The notes beneath the pieces are model-generated. The model was not told the DNA's origin. It saw only the letters and a program-made list of their open reading frames with translations, and ran no database searches. This document shows, piece after piece, positions 17,087 to 26,910 of a stretch of 64,000 nt of DNA (position 1 is the stretch's first letter; every line of letters begins with the position of its first letter). Origin of the DNA: Arthrobacter sp. MSA 4-2 (lineage in GTDB: Bacteria > Actinomycetota > Actinomycetes > Actinomycetales > Micrococcaceae). Position numbers and translations under genes: made by a program. The stretch covers positions 124,001 through 188,000 of the forward strand of contig NZ_JAEKGC010000006.1 of assembly GCF_016405885.1 (NCBI RefSeq), given 5' to 3'.

Positions 17087-17093
17087 GGGGACC

Positions 17094-18482
17094 ATGGCCC
17101 TTACCCTGGTGTGGCTCCGCGATGACCTCCGACTCGCCGACAATCCCGCGCTCCACGAGGCGGCGTCCCGCGGCGGGGAGGTCGTCGTCGTCTACATCTT
17201 CGATGAGGAGACCCCAGGCATCCGCCCCCCGGGCGGTGCCTCCCGGTGGTGGCTGCACCACTCGCTGGCCGCGCTCGCCGAATCCCTCGAATCCATCGGG
17301 GTCCCCCTCGTGCTCCGCCGCGGTCCCGCCGGAACCGTCCTGCCCGCCCTAATCGGGGAAACCGGCGCCGAGGCCGTACTGTGGAACCGGCGCTACGGGC
17401 TCGCCGAACGTGAGCTGGACGCCTCCCTCAAGGCGGAGTGCGCGGAGTCCGGCGTCGAGGCCTCGAGCTTCCAGGCCAACCTGCTCTTCGAGCCCTGGCA
17501 GGTGCGCACCGGCGCGGGCGAGCCCTTCAGGGTGTTCACCCCCTTCTGGCGCGCCTGCCTGCGGGAGCCCGAGCCGCGGCAGCCCCTGCCCCCGCCGGAG
17601 CGCCTCACCGGCCCGGCGGTGCGCTCTGACGCCCTCGGGGACTGGGGTCTTCTTCCCACCCCGGACTGGGCGCAGGGCCTGCGCGAGACCTGGGTTCCCG
17701 GGGAGGCCGGGGCCGCCGCCCGGCTTGCGGACTTCTTCGACTCCCTCGTGGAGGGTTACGCCACCAACCGTGACCTGCCGGCCGTCGACGGCACCAGCCG
17801 GCTCTCGCCGTACCTGCGTCATGGCGAAATCAGCCCCTTCACCGTCTGGCATGCGGCCCAGGCACGCCGTTCCGGCCCGCTCGCCGAAGACATCCGGTCC
17901 TACCTCTCGGAGATCGGCTGGCGCGAGTTCTGCTGGCAGCTCCTCTACTTCAACCCGGAGCTCGCCACGGTGAACTACCGGCCGGAGTTCAACGCCTTCG
18001 CCTGGGAGAGCGATACCGGCGCCGAGCTGAAAGCCTGGCAGCGCGGCCGCACCGGCTACCCCATGATCGACGCCGGAATGCGGCAGATGTGGCAGATCGG
18101 CTGGATGCACAACCGGGTGCGGATGGCGACGGGGTCCTTCCTGATCAAGAACCTCCTGATCGACTGGCGGGTCGGCGAACAGTTCTTCTGGGATGCGCTC
18201 GTCGACGCCGACGCTGCAAGCAACGCCGCGAACTGGCAGTGGGTGGCCGGGTCCGGGGCCGACGCAAGCCCCTACTTCCGGATCTTCAACCCCGTCACCC
18301 AGGCGAAGAAGTTCGACCCCGACGGCGACTACGTGCTGCGCTACGTACCCGAGCTGGCCGACGCGGAGAACCTCCATGAACCCTGGAAGGGCTCCGCGCC
18401 GGGGTACCCGGCGCCCGTGGTCGACCTGGCCGAATCCCGGCAGCGCGCCCTGGCAGCCTTCAAAGCCCTCGGCGCGGGCTGA
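17094..18482 (+). CDS. phr: Deoxyribodipyrimidine photolyase
   Basis: 462 residues. The N-terminal Rossmann domain starts LTLVWLRDDLRLADNPAL and the C-terminal FAD domain holds the family patterns SRLSPYLRHGEISPFTVW, SEIGWREFCWQLLYFNPE, the run GYPMIDAGMRQMWQIGWMHN, FLIKNLLIDWRVGEQFF and DADAASNAANWQWVAGSG. Trp and Asn residues of the CPD-binding pocket are kept, so this is a class I CPD photolyase that uses blue light to split pyrimidine dimers; a cryptochrome role is less likely. The ATG at 17094 is used; the open frame back to 16950 lacks conserved sequence. The gene ends 6 bases before the convergent beta-helix gene. Confidence 0.94.
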   Translation: MALTLVWLRDDLRLADNPALHEAASRGGEVVVVYIFDEETPGIRPPGGASRWWLHHSLAALAESLESIGVPLVLRRGPAGTVLPALIGETGAEAVLWNRRYGLAERELDASLKAECAESGVEASSFQANLLFEPWQVRTGAGEPFRVFTPFWRACLREPEPRQPLPPPERLTGPAVRSDALGDWGLLPTPDWAQGLRETWVPGEAGAAARLADFFDSLVEGYATNRDLPAVDGTSRLSPYLRHGEISPFTVWHAAQARRSGPLAEDIRSYLSEIGWREFCWQLLYFNPELATVNYRPEFNAFAWESDTGAELKAWQRGRTGYPMIDAGMRQMWQIGWMHNRVRMATGSFLIKNLLIDWRVGEQFFWDALVDADAASNAANWQWVAGSGADASPYFRIFNPVTQAKKFDPDGDYVLRYVPELADAENLHEPWKGSAPGYPAPVVDLAESRQRALAAFKALGAG

Positions 18483-18488
18483 ACCGCC

Positions 18489-19802
18489 TCAGGAGACGAG
18501 GGACACCCGCGAGCCCCGTGGAACCTCGCCTCCCACCGCCTGGACCGCGACGCGTCCCACGCTGAGGGTCAGGTTCACCCGGGCGGCGGCGTCGGCGAAC
18601 TGGACGCCGTACTGCTGGTAGAGGTTGGCGCCGTCGTACTTCTGGTCGAACGAGGTCCCCTGCACGGTGGAGGGGTGGCCCTTCCGGCCCCGCAGGTAGA
18701 AACCCGAGCCGGTGTAGCCTGCTCCCCGGCCGCTTCCGCCGCCGCCGTTGTAGCCGTTGCTGTCCGCCACCGCCCCGCTGATGCTGTGATCGCCTCCGGC
18801 GATGAAGTACCCATGCCCGTAGTTGTCCTGCGCCGTGCAGCCGACCAGGGAGATGCGGTGGCCGTCGAGGTGGAAACCGTTGCCCTGGCCGAACCCGTCG
18901 GCGCTCCGCCCGCTGAACCAGCTCTTGCAGTTGGCCAGCTGGATGTTTGCGTTGGGCAGCCGGAACCCGTGTCCTGCGGACAGGCCGCTCTCGCAGTTCG
19001 CAATGCAGGTGTCCGGGCTGTCGATGAAGTACCCGGAGGCACCCTTGGTCACCCGGCGGCCCGCCTCAAGCACCCGGATCGTATCGAGCACCCCGGCACG
19101 CAGCCGGCTGTCGCCGGGCCCGTTGAGCAGGTACACCCCGTGGTGTCCGGTCCGGTAGATGTAAAGGTTCGACAGCAGGTGGGAGGCGTCCCATTCCGTC
19201 CCCCTGCCCTGCTCGTAGAAGATGCCCGAGCAGGAGCTGTCCGGCCCGCCGTGGATGCCCAGCCCGCGCACGCCCGTGTACTGGGTGTCCGGCGAGTTCA
19301 GTTCGAAGACGCCCTGCTTCTCGCCGCCATCTAGGTCCGCCGTCGCCTGCAGGGTGGTGACCATGCGGCCCTGGCCCTGGACCTCGCAGTGGGCGCGGAG
19401 GCGGATCGGCGCGCTGATGCTGAATGAACGCCCCCACAGGCCAACGGAGCCGCCCTGGCTGCCGAAGGCGGGCGACCGGTCGTTGGAGAGCGACTCGAGG
19501 GCTGCGTTGATCTGCTCCTGGTCGTCGACGCCGTCGCAGACGTAGTCCGCGGCGTCCTTCACCGCCGGCGGCGCGTCGTTGGCCGCCACAAGGAGACTTG
19601 CCGCGAACCGTCCCGCGGGCCGGACGGCCCGTTCGAGCTCGGCCACCCGGGCGGCGAGGTCACGGGCAGGAGTGCCGACCGGGGCCTGGACCGGACCCGG
19701 GAACCCGGCGGCGGCAGCGGACGGCACCGCGGCGGCGAGGAGGGCCAGGAACCTCCGGCGCTCCCAGGGAAACACCGTCGGTCTCCGTCGGTGAACTGGC
19801 AT
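18489..19802 (-). CDS. Exported right-handed beta-helix protein (pectate-lyase-like fold)
   Basis: 437 residues. The N-terminus has a twin-arginine pattern (ERRRFLALLAAAVPSAAAA), so Tat export is likely, with no lipobox. After a short helical linker, DAADYVCDGVDDQEQINAAL is the usual entry to glycoside-type beta-helix proteins, and repeated turns of 22-25 residues follow: FELNSPDTQYTGVRGLGIHG, GIFYEQGRGTEWDASHLLSN, GYFIDSPDTCIANCES, GFHLDGHRISLVGCTAQDN. Asn/Cys/Gly ladders are visible. This fold binds or cuts polysaccharide, but no catalytic triad can be named, so enzyme versus structural role is open. An AGGAGC site precedes the ATG. Confidence 0.85.
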   Translation of the reverse strand: MPVHRRRPTVFPWERRRFLALLAAAVPSAAAAGFPGPVQAPVGTPARDLAARVAELERAVRPAGRFAASLLVAANDAPPAVKDAADYVCDGVDDQEQINAALESLSNDRSPAFGSQGGSVGLWGRSFSISAPIRLRAHCEVQGQGRMVTTLQATADLDGGEKQGVFELNSPDTQYTGVRGLGIHGGPDSSCSGIFYEQGRGTEWDASHLLSNLYIYRTGHHGVYLLNGPGDSRLRAGVLDTIRVLEAGRRVTKGASGYFIDSPDTCIANCESGLSAGHGFRLPNANIQLANCKSWFSGRSADGFGQGNGFHLDGHRISLVGCTAQDNYGHGYFIAGGDHSISGAVADSNGYNGGGGSGRGAGYTGSGFYLRGRKGHPSTVQGTSFDQKYDGANLYQQYGVQFADAAARVNLTLSVGRVAVQAVGGEVPRGSRVSLVS

Positions 19803-19963
19803 GGTCCGCTCCTCGCACCCGGGGCTCCCCCGTCCTCCTGCCGACCGGGCAGGCTCAGCAGGGCCGAACCCCCATGCTATGCCGGGTCCCCGGACGCGGG
19901 CAGGCCCGAATTCAGTACTTCGACCCGATGCCGCCGGTCCGGTTCCGCCAGACCCAATAACGC

Positions 19964-19999
19964 AGAAGGTCCCTGTCAGAAAACTGACAGGGACCTTCT
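19964..19999 (-). terminator. Strong 16-bp terminator after the initiator tRNA gene
   Basis: AGAAGGTCCCTGTCAG and CTGACAGGGACCTTCT are perfect complements around a 4-base loop. It begins 6 bases after the tRNA 3' end. A symmetrical hairpin, so it can also stop transcription from the other side. Confidence 0.85.
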
Positions 20000-20004
20000 C
20001 TTCG

Positions 20005-20078
20005 TTGCGGGGACAGGATTTGAACCTGTGACCTCTGGGTTATGAGCCCAGCGAGCTACCGAACTGCTCCACCCCGCG
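20005..20078 (-). tRNA. Initiator tRNA-fMet (CAT anticodon)
   Basis: 74 bases without an encoded CCA. The acceptor stem starts CGCGGGG and ends CCCCGCA plus discriminator A. The first pair is therefore C1-A72, the mismatch that marks initiator tRNAs. The anticodon stem has the initiator-specific GGG/CCC pairs around the CTCATAA loop. D arm (AGCAGTTCGGTAGCTC) and T arm (AGGTTCAAATCCT) are normal. Confidence 0.97.
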
Positions 20079-20140
20079 GCGCGGTTTCAACTCTACCGGC
20101 CGCGGGATGGGGAGGCAAATCGGGGCTGCCGCCCGGCCGC

Positions 20141-23100
20141 CTAGCCGTTGTCTCCTTCGGCTGGCGCCTCGGTCGCCTCGCCCTCGGCCGGCGCTTCGCC
20201 GTCGGCCGGCGGAACGACCGTGCCGGTGATCTCGCCTTCGGCGTCCAGCGCGCGCTGCAGCGCCGCGTTCAGCTTGTCCTGGGCTGCGCCGTAGGCGGCG
20301 AAGTCGCCCTCGGCCAGCGCCGTCCGGCCTTCCTCGATGGCCTCGTTTGCCTCCGCAAGCGCATCGCGGAGCGCCTGCTGGGCAGTCGGGTCCTCGGTGG
20401 GAGCCGGCGGTGTCCCGGGGGTCGTGGGCGTCTCCCCTGCGTTCTCGGAGTCCCCGGCGCTCGCGCCGGAGTCACCGCCGAACACCTGGTCGAGGGCCTC
20501 ATCGAGGGTCGGGGCGAAGCCGACCTTCTCACCGAAGCTGGCCAGGACCCGCTGGAGCGTCGGATAGGACGACGCCCCGGAGGACTGGACGTAGACCGGC
20601 TGCACGTACAGCAGGCCACCACCCACGGGCAGGCTCAGCAGGTTTCCGTTGATCACCTCGGAGGCGCCCTGCCGCAGCAGGTTCAACGCGTTGGAGACCG
20701 TCGGGTCGGAGTTGAAGCGGTTCTGCGCCTGCCCGGGGCCGGGCACCGAGGTCGAACGCGGCAGCTCGAGCAGCCGCAGCTTGCCGTAGTCCTCCGACTT
20801 CACCCCGGCCTCACTGCCGGCGTCGCCGACGGCCGACAGGAACCCGTACAGCACGTTGCGTGCTTCCCCGCCCGGCTCGACGAAGGGAATGAACGGGGTG
20901 GTCAGGGAGAAGGCCGCCTCGTCCTGGCCCGGCACCTTCAGCGAGAGGTAGAACGGAGGCTGCTTCACGTCGGCGCTCTCACCCTCGGTGGGGTCGTCGG
21001 GAACGCTCCACGCGTCGCTGTTGGCGAAGAACACGTCGACATTGGTGACGTGGTAGCGGGCCAGCAGTTCGCGCTGCACCTTGAACTGGTCCTCGGGGTA
21101 GCGGACGTGGGACATCAGCTCGGCCGACATCTCGCTGTAGGGCTTGATGGTGGTGGGGAAAATCTTGCTCCAGGCCTTCAGGACCGGGTCCTGGTCGTCC
21201 CAGGCGTACAGCTCGACCGAACCGTCGTAGGCATCGACGGTCGCCTTCACGGCGTTGCGGATGTAGTTGACCTGGTCGGCCGGCAGCGGGGTGGACAGGT
21301 TGTCCGCCGTCTGGGAGTCGATCGTCGCCGATTCGAGTTCCTGCTGCGTGGAGTACGGGAAGAACTCGTTCGTCGTGTACCCGTCGACGATCCACTTGAC
21401 CCGCCCATCGACGATGGCCGGGTAGGAGTTGCCGTCGACGGTGAGGTACGGCGCGAGCTTCTCGACCCGCTCCCGCGGGGTGCGGTCGTAGAGGATCTGC
21501 GATTCGCTGTTGACCGCATCCGAGAGCATCAGGTCGGTCGACTGGAACTTGATCGCGTACACGAGCTTGTTGAAGAAGTTGCCCACGCTCGGGCCGCCCT
21601 CGCCCGCGAACGTGTTTTTGGACTCCTCGTCGGAATCATCGCTCTGCGGGCGGTCGATCTCGCGCGGCTCGGCGCCTTCGGGCGCACCGACAATCGAGTA
21701 TTCGGGGGACGCTTCGCCGAAGTAGATCCGCGGCTCGTACGTTTCGTCGCTGCCGAGCACTCCGGCGGAGGGGATGCCGGAGAGCGTGAAGGAGGGCTTG
21801 CCGTCGGCTTCGACGACCGAACCGCGGGCGGCGACGATGCCGTAGCCGTGGGTGTAGAGCACGTGCTCGTTGACCCAGCCGGCTGGAACGCCCTCGGGGT
21901 TGAGCTCACGTGCGGCGATCACGGTGTCCTGGACCTCGCCGTCGACCGTGTAGCGGTCAACGTTCAGGGTGGGCGGGAACTGGTAGTACTGCCGGAACTG
22001 CTCAAGCTGGCTGAAGGCATCCGACACGAGGTTCGGATCGAGCAGGCGGATGTTCGCCGTCGTCTCCGCGTCCTCGCGCAGCGCGCCGGGCTCGGCGGTC
22101 GTGGTGGCGTTGTAGGGAATGGCCTCAACCTTGTCGAGCCCGTAGGCAACTCGAGTCAGGTCGATGTTGCGCTGGATGTACTCGCGCTCGAGGGTCAGCT
22201 CCGACGGGGTGACCTGGAACCGCTGGACCACCCAGGGGTAGACGCCGCCGGCGAGGATCGCGGTGATGATGAGCATCGCCGTCCCGATGATGGGCAGCCG
22301 CCAGCGGCCGATGATCGCGGCGACAATGAACAGGACCGCCACCAGGACGGCGGCGACAGCGAGGATGGCCTTGGTGGGGATCACCGCGTTGACGTCGGTG
22401 TACAGCGCGCCGGTCCAGCGTCCGCCGGTGTTCTGCAGGGTGGCGTACCGGTCGAGCCAGTAGTTCACTCCCTGCAGCAGGAGGAACAGGGCCGCGATGA
22501 CGGCGATCTGGACCCGGGCCGCCTTCGTGGTGAACAGGCCCTTCTCCTCGAGCCGGATGCCGCCGTAAAGGTAGTGGGTGAGCACCGCGGCGATCGCGCT
22601 GATGATGGCGACGCTGGTGAGGAAGCCGATGAGGAAGCCGAAGAACGGCAGGGAGAACATATAGAAGGAGAAGTCCAGGCCGAACTCCGGGTCGGTGTCG
22701 CCGAAGGGCTCTTGGTTGATGAACAGCAGGACCTGCTGCCACTGGGAGGCGGCGGCCGTTCCGGCGAAGGCGCCCAGGACGATCGGGATGCCGAGCATGA
22801 GGAGCTTGCGGATCGGCTCAAGCTGCGCCTGGTACCGGTTGAGGTTGTCCTGCATCACACTGTCCGGCGCGTAGATGGGCCGGCTGCCGTAGGCGATGCG
22901 CAGGCTCGCGTAGACGGCGCCGGCCATGATGACGAAGGCGGCGACGAACAGGGCGATCCGGGAAAGGTTTTCGGTGAGGAACACGCCGAGGTAGCCCAGC
23001 TGGTTGTACCAGAGGATGTCGGCGTAGACCTGCGAGAGGTACACGAAGGCGATGACGATGACCGCGAGCACGATGACCGTGGGAATCAGGGGGCTGCGTC

Positions 23101-23176
23101 GTCGGGCGGGTGCTGTCGCGGTGGAACTCGAAGGGCTCGGTCTGCTGCCGAAGGGCCGGTCTGGTCCGGATGTCAC
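20141..23176 (-). CDS. UPF0182 family integral membrane protein
   Basis: 1011 residues. After a Ser/Pro-rich start there are about seven membrane helices in the first ~320 residues ([39 protein letters not shown] and so on). A large extracytoplasmic domain follows, with many conserved stretches known in this family ([38 protein letters not shown]-like [30 protein letters not shown]). The last ~100 residues are acidic and Ala/Glu-rich. Its role is unknown; it is conserved across actinobacteria and neighbours the PDZ/S16 protease here as in mycobacteria. The GTG start has GAGG 5 bases upstream. Protein topology suggests an envelope function. Confidence 0.9.
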   Translation of the reverse strand: MTSGPDRPFGSRPSPSSSTATAPARRRSPLIPTVIVLAVIVIAFVYLSQVYADILWYNQLGYLGVFLTENLSRIALFVAAFVIMAGAVYASLRIAYGSRPIYAPDSVMQDNLNRYQAQLEPIRKLLMLGIPIVLGAFAGTAAASQWQQVLLFINQEPFGDTDPEFGLDFSFYMFSLPFFGFLIGFLTSVAIISAIAAVLTHYLYGGIRLEEKGLFTTKAARVQIAVIAALFLLLQGVNYWLDRYATLQNTGGRWTGALYTDVNAVIPTKAILAVAAVLVAVLFIVAAIIGRWRLPIIGTAMLIITAILAGGVYPWVVQRFQVTPSELTLEREYIQRNIDLTRVAYGLDKVEAIPYNATTTAEPGALREDAETTANIRLLDPNLVSDAFSQLEQFRQYYQFPPTLNVDRYTVDGEVQDTVIAARELNPEGVPAGWVNEHVLYTHGYGIVAARGSVVEADGKPSFTLSGIPSAGVLGSDETYEPRIYFGEASPEYSIVGAPEGAEPREIDRPQSDDSDEESKNTFAGEGGPSVGNFFNKLVYAIKFQSTDLMLSDAVNSESQILYDRTPRERVEKLAPYLTVDGNSYPAIVDGRVKWIVDGYTTNEFFPYSTQQELESATIDSQTADNLSTPLPADQVNYIRNAVKATVDAYDGSVELYAWDDQDPVLKAWSKIFPTTIKPYSEMSAELMSHVRYPEDQFKVQRELLARYHVTNVDVFFANSDAWSVPDDPTEGESADVKQPPFYLSLKVPGQDEAAFSLTTPFIPFVEPGGEARNVLYGFLSAVGDAGSEAGVKSEDYGKLRLLELPRSTSVPGPGQAQNRFNSDPTVSNALNLLRQGASEVINGNLLSLPVGGGLLYVQPVYVQSSGASSYPTLQRVLASFGEKVGFAPTLDEALDQVFGGDSGASAGDSENAGETPTTPGTPPAPTEDPTAQQALRDALAEANEAIEEGRTALAEGDFAAYGAAQDKLNAALQRALDAEGEITGTVVPPADGEAPAEGEATEAPAEGDNG

Positions 23177-23396
23177 ATTTACCTCATCGTTGGCGGCTGT
23201 GGGTCACGACGACGAGCACAAAACGGTCTGCTGCAGGCCCCGCGGGCCGGAAACATGGCGCAGTCTCTGCCTTCGTGGTTCCATTCTGCCCTGTTAGCGC
23301 GCGGGCGGTACAACTCAGCGGCCGATTACACCGCTTCGCCGCGAATCGTTCCGCAATCGTGTCCTGGCTGGGGCCCCCGGGCTCCCGGGAATCCGG

Positions 23397-24494
23397 TCAG
23401 CTGCAGGTGGGCAGGCCGGCGCCGTCCCCGCCCGAACCCAGCACCTCGACGGCGTTGACTGCCTCCTCCAGGGTGCTGACCTTGACCACCTTCAGCCCGT
23501 CGGGCACGTGGCCGACGACCTCCGCGCAGTTCTCGGCCGGGGCGAGGAAGAACTCCGCGCCGCTCTCGTGCGCGCCGACCAGTTTCTGCTGGATGCCGCC
23601 GATCTTCCCGATCGCCCCGGTGGAGTCGATGGTCCCGGTGCCCGCGAAGTGGCGCCCGCCGGTGAGGTCACCCTCGGTGAGCATGTCGATGATGCCGAGG
23701 GCGAACATGGAGCCGGCGGAGGGGCCGCCGACATTGTCGAGGGCGATGGTGACGTCGAAGGGGAAGTCGAACTCCGAAGTCAGCAGGACCCCCAGCTGGT
23801 AATTCCCTTCGGGGGACTGTTTCGGGGTGACCGATACCTCCTCCGCCGATCCGGCGCGGAGCACTTCAAGGTCGACGCCTGCACCCGCGGCGTCCGTCAG
23901 CGCGCTGCGGAGGGTGTCGATGTTCCGCACCGGGGCGCCGTCGATAGAGGTGATGGTGTCCCCGGGCTCGAGGACTCCCGCGGACGCCGACCCGTCGGCC
24001 AGTTCCACCACGGTCAGCGACTCCTCGTAGGGGATGTCCAGGTGTCCCAGCGCCGCCGCGATCGCGGACTCCTGCGAGGAGGTCATGGAGACGGTGTTGC
24101 GTTCCTCGATGTCCGACCGGGTGGTGCCCGGAGCATAGACGAGCTCCTCGGGGCGCACGGTCTGGTCCGGGTCGATCCACGCCCGGAAGGCATCGAAGAT
24201 GCTGACGTCGCCGTTGGGTCCGCCGCTGACGTACACCGTCGTGAGGTCGAGCTCACCCTCCGGGTCGAAGGTCTCCCGACCGGAGATTTCAATCAGCGGC
24301 TTCGAGCGGGCTTCCCCGATGGTGTTGAACGTCGGCCCGGGCGCCTCGAGGACGTAGGGCGCCGGCAGCAGCACCGCCGCGGCGCCGAGCCCCAGGGCGA
24401 GCGCACCGGAGGTCACCATGGCCCGGACGCGGGGGTCACGGGGGCGTTCCGGCTCCACGGGTTCGTAGGTTCCGGAGCGGACGGGCTGTGACAC
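23397..24494 (-). CDS. Membrane-anchored PDZ / Lon-type (S16) serine protease
   Basis: 365 residues. One membrane helix (about 26-47, VTSGALALGLGAAAVLLPA), a PDZ domain at about 165-225 (AGVLEPGDTITSIDGAPVRN), and a C-terminal Lon-like domain with the Ser-Lys dyad S259 (VGGPSAGSMFALG) and K297 (TGAIGKIGGIQQK). No AAA+ ATPase domain. It belongs with the YlbL/SepM-type secreted-side proteases. Substrates unknown. The GTG at 24494 follows AAAGGAAAC; the frame is open to 24599 but the extra 35 residues overlap promoter-like DNA. It is 220 bases upstream of the UPF0182 gene on the same strand. Confidence 0.9.
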   Translation of the reverse strand: MSQPVRSGTYEPVEPERPRDPRVRAMVTSGALALGLGAAAVLLPAPYVLEAPGPTFNTIGEARSKPLIEISGRETFDPEGELDLTTVYVSGGPNGDVSIFDAFRAWIDPDQTVRPEELVYAPGTTRSDIEERNTVSMTSSQESAIAAALGHLDIPYEESLTVVELADGSASAGVLEPGDTITSIDGAPVRNIDTLRSALTDAAGAGVDLEVLRAGSAEEVSVTPKQSPEGNYQLGVLLTSEFDFPFDVTIALDNVGGPSAGSMFALGIIDMLTEGDLTGGRHFAGTGTIDSTGAIGKIGGIQQKLVGAHESGAEFFLAPAENCAEVVGHVPDGLKVVKVSTLEEAVNAVEVLGSGGDGAGLPTCS

Positions 24495-24758
24495 GATGGG
24501 GTTTCCTTTTCCCTGGCGCGGGCCGTTCGGCCCGGCCAGCGGGGCACGGGAGGACGAAGGGATCTGCTCTACAACCCTAAACGGTTCGTGTCCCGGCACC
24601 GTCCCGGTCCGGGTCTTTGCCCTCAGCGAACTCCCCCAGGGGTTCTAGGACAAGCCCGCTCCCCTGCCGGTAACGTTGCCTCAACAGCTGCGCGGACCGG
24701 TGCCACGGCACGCAGGAACGGCAGGCCTTTTCAGCGACTTCCAGGACTGGTGGTATTA

Positions 24759-26216
24759 GTGACCAACCCATCCAACCCCTCCAACGGCGACGACTCCCCC
24801 AAGGATCCGCTGTCGGAAATGATCGCGAGGCTGCTCGGCGGCGACGCCGAGGGGTTCGATCCCCGGGAGATCGCCAAGGCGGCCGGCCTGCCGTCGGATC
24901 CCCAGGCGATGGCGATGATGATGCAGCAGGTCCAGGCCATGTTCTCGGCCCCCAGCAGCGGTCCGGTGAACTGGCAGCTCGCGCACGAGCATGCCCGGCG
25001 GGTGGCCGCTGCGGACAACGACCCCTCGGTCACCTCCCTGCAGCGCCGTGCCGTCGATGAGGCTCTGCGCGTGGCCGAAATGTGGATCGACCCCTTCACC
25101 GCGTTCCCGCCCACCGGGCAGCTCGGCCGGGCGTGGTCGAAGGCCGAGTGGATCGAAGCGACGATGGGCACCTGGCGCCGGCTGACCGAGCCGGTGGCGG
25201 TGAGCATTTCCAAGGCGCTTTCAGACACGCTCTCGGAGCAGCTGCCCGATGAGATGAAGTCGATCCTCGGAATGGCAGGCGGCGGCGCCTCGATGTTCCA
25301 GAACATGGGCGGGGCGATGTTCGGGATGCAGCTCGGCCAGGCCGTGGGCGCGCTCTCCAAGGAGGTGCTGGGCTCGACCGACATCGGCATCCCCCTCGCC
25401 GACGGCCAAATGGCCCTGCTTCCCGCCAATGTGCGCTCCTTCGGTGAGGGCCTGGACATCCCCGAACAGGAGGTGACGCTATTCCTGGCGGTCCGGGAGG
25501 CCGCCCATGTGCGCCTCTTCACGCAGGTTCCGTGGCTGGCGGGCCACCTGATGGGCACCATTGAGCGGTATGCCCGCGGAATCCACATCGATATGACCAA
25601 GATCGAGGACGCCGCCCGCGAGATCGACCCCACGAATCCGGAATCGATGCAGGCGGCCCTGTCCCAGGGCGTATTCATGCCCGAGCGCACGGCCGAGCAG
25701 GAAGCGGCGCTGTCCCGGCTCGAGACGGTGCTGGCCCTGGTCGAGGGGTGGGTCGACGAAATCACCGCCGCGGCCGCGGTCAACCTGCCCTCGGCGGCCG
25801 CGCTGCGCGAGACCGTGCGGCGGCGCCGGGCCAGCGGCGGCCCCGCCGAGCACGCCTTCGCCTCCCTGGTCGGACTCGAACTGCGCCCGCGCCGGCTGCG
25901 CGACGCCGCCGCGCTGTGGGCCCACCTCACCGAGGAGCGCGGGCTCGAGGGCCGCGACGCCATCTGGGAGCACCCCGACCTGCTGCCCACCGCCGAGGAC
26001 CTCGATGACCCGACGGGTTTCACCGCCCGCCGCCAGCTCATCGAGTCGGCCGGGTCCGACGTCGACGCCGCCCTGGAGCGCCTGCTTGCGGGCGACTTCG
26101 AAAAGCCGGACGCCCCGGAAGACGGGGCCGACGGCGGGGACGGCCCGCAGGACGGTCCCGACGGCGGGGGCGAGCCTGGGATTGAGGACCGCGGCCCGGA
26201 CGGACGCACCCCATAA
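24759..26216 (+). CDS. Zinc-dependent metalloprotease-like protein, DUF2342 family
   Basis: 485 residues, largely helical. Family phrases include DPREIAKAAG, NWQLAHEHARR, VAEMWIDPFTAFPP, WSKAEWIEATM, GAMFGMQLGQAVGALSKEVL, and the proposed metal region FLAVREAAHVRLFTQVPWL at about 240-258 with the later EGWVDEIT. The usual HExxH motif is not present, so protease activity is only a family-level label. In mycobacteria this gene is also beside the PDZ/S16 protease, divergently, as here. The last ~45 residues are an Asp/Gly-rich tail. The GTG at 24759 is the best start; the open frame before it looks non-coding. Confidence 0.85.
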   Translation: MTNPSNPSNGDDSPKDPLSEMIARLLGGDAEGFDPREIAKAAGLPSDPQAMAMMMQQVQAMFSAPSSGPVNWQLAHEHARRVAAADNDPSVTSLQRRAVDEALRVAEMWIDPFTAFPPTGQLGRAWSKAEWIEATMGTWRRLTEPVAVSISKALSDTLSEQLPDEMKSILGMAGGGASMFQNMGGAMFGMQLGQAVGALSKEVLGSTDIGIPLADGQMALLPANVRSFGEGLDIPEQEVTLFLAVREAAHVRLFTQVPWLAGHLMGTIERYARGIHIDMTKIEDAAREIDPTNPESMQAALSQGVFMPERTAEQEAALSRLETVLALVEGWVDEITAAAAVNLPSAAALRETVRRRRASGGPAEHAFASLVGLELRPRRLRDAAALWAHLTEERGLEGRDAIWEHPDLLPTAEDLDDPTGFTARRQLIESAGSDVDAALERLLAGDFEKPDAPEDGADGGDGPQDGPDGGGEPGIEDRGPDGRTP

Positions 26217-26258
26217 CGACCCGCGCACCCGATAACGACGGAAGCACCCGATAACGAC
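26206..26258. repeat. Three 15-base direct repeats with 19-base period
   Basis: GCACCC(C/G)ATAACGAC occurs at 26206-26220, 26225-26239 and 26244-26258. The first copy contains the end of the DUF2342 gene including its TAA stop. The third copy runs into the adjoining palindrome. Confidence 0.8.
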
Positions 26259-26293
26259 AAACGCACCGGTAAAAACCGGTGCGTTTGTCGTTA
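26252..26293. terminator. Perfect 19-bp palindrome between convergent genes
   Basis: 26252-26270 (TAACGACAAACGCACCGGT) is exactly complementary to 26275-26293, with loop AAAA. It can stop transcription from both the DUF2342 gene and the metallopeptidase gene. It shares the ATAACGAC word with the direct repeats before it. Confidence 0.75.
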
Positions 26294-26343
26294 AGTGGTG
26301 CGCTTGTCGCGAGGTGGTGTGCAGGGCTGCTGCGGAGCGCCTG

Positions 26344-26910
26344 CTAGCGGCCGGCCAGCCCGTGGTCGGCAGCGAAGGCCGCGCCGGCGAGGAAGGCCTT
26401 GGCCTTCTCGGTGTCCGGGTAGGACTCGAGCAGGCGCCAGAAGACGCGGTTGTGGGACGGCTCGATCAGGTGCGCCATCTCGTGGAGGATGACGTAGTCG
26501 ACCACCCAGTCGGGCATGCCCCGGAGCTTGTGCGAGAGCCGGATGGACCGGTGCGCCGGGGTGGCCGAGCCCCAGCGGGAGTTCTGGTTGGTGACCCATC
26601 CGATGGTCCCCGGGATACCCCGGCCCCCGAGGTAGCGCCCGGCAAGGTCGGCTGCGCGCTGTGCGAGGGCGCGGTCGGCGGCCGCGGGGTCGGAGGCCTG
26701 TCCGGCACTCCGGCCCTGGAGCTTTCGAACCATCCGGGCCACCCATTCCTTTTCCTGCGCCCGGGTGAAGGTGGCAGGAATTGAGATGATCATCGTCCCG
26801 TTGCGCACATCCGCGCTCACGGTGCGCCGCCGCCGCGCGGACCGGCGCACCTCGACCGGCATCGGCTCTGCCGTGCCAGGGGCGCCGGTGTGCGGGGAGG
26901 GCTCAGTCAT
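26344..26910 (-). CDS. YgjP-like (M48/DUF45) metallopeptidase
   Basis: 188 residues. The zinc motif HEMAHLIEPSHNRVFW (HExxH plus a downstream His) lies near the C-terminus, and WVTNQNSRWGSATPAHRSIRLSHKL upstream is the typical YgjP/SprT-like strand region. Soluble, no signal peptide. The function of the family is poorly known; a role linked to DNA-protein repair is possible because it overlaps uvrD2 by 8 bases and is translated right after it. The ATG at 26910 is used; the frame is open further only as a shadow of uvrD2. Confidence 0.85.
   Translation of the reverse strand: MTEPSPHTGAPGTAEPMPVEVRRSARRRRTVSADVRNGTMIISIPATFTRAQEKEWVARMVRKLQGRSAGQASDPAAADRALAQRAADLAGRYLGGRGIPGTIGWVTNQNSRWGSATPAHRSIRLSHKLRGMPDWVVDYVILHEMAHLIEPSHNRVFWRLLESYPDTEKAKAFLAGAAFAADHGLAGR

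Noticed and set aside
16950-17093. N-terminal extension of the photolyase from an upstream ATG
   Set aside because: No conserved residues; a -10 box lies inside it and the family start fits the ATG at 17094.
20042-23458. A 1138-codon open frame on the plus strand opposite the UPF0182 gene
   Set aside because: High G+C leaves antisense frames open. Its translation has no family features, while the minus strand gives a well-known membrane protein.
24731-26266. A 511-codon minus-strand frame opposite DUF2342
   Set aside because: Ser/Arg-rich antisense translation without motifs; the plus strand has clear family sequence.
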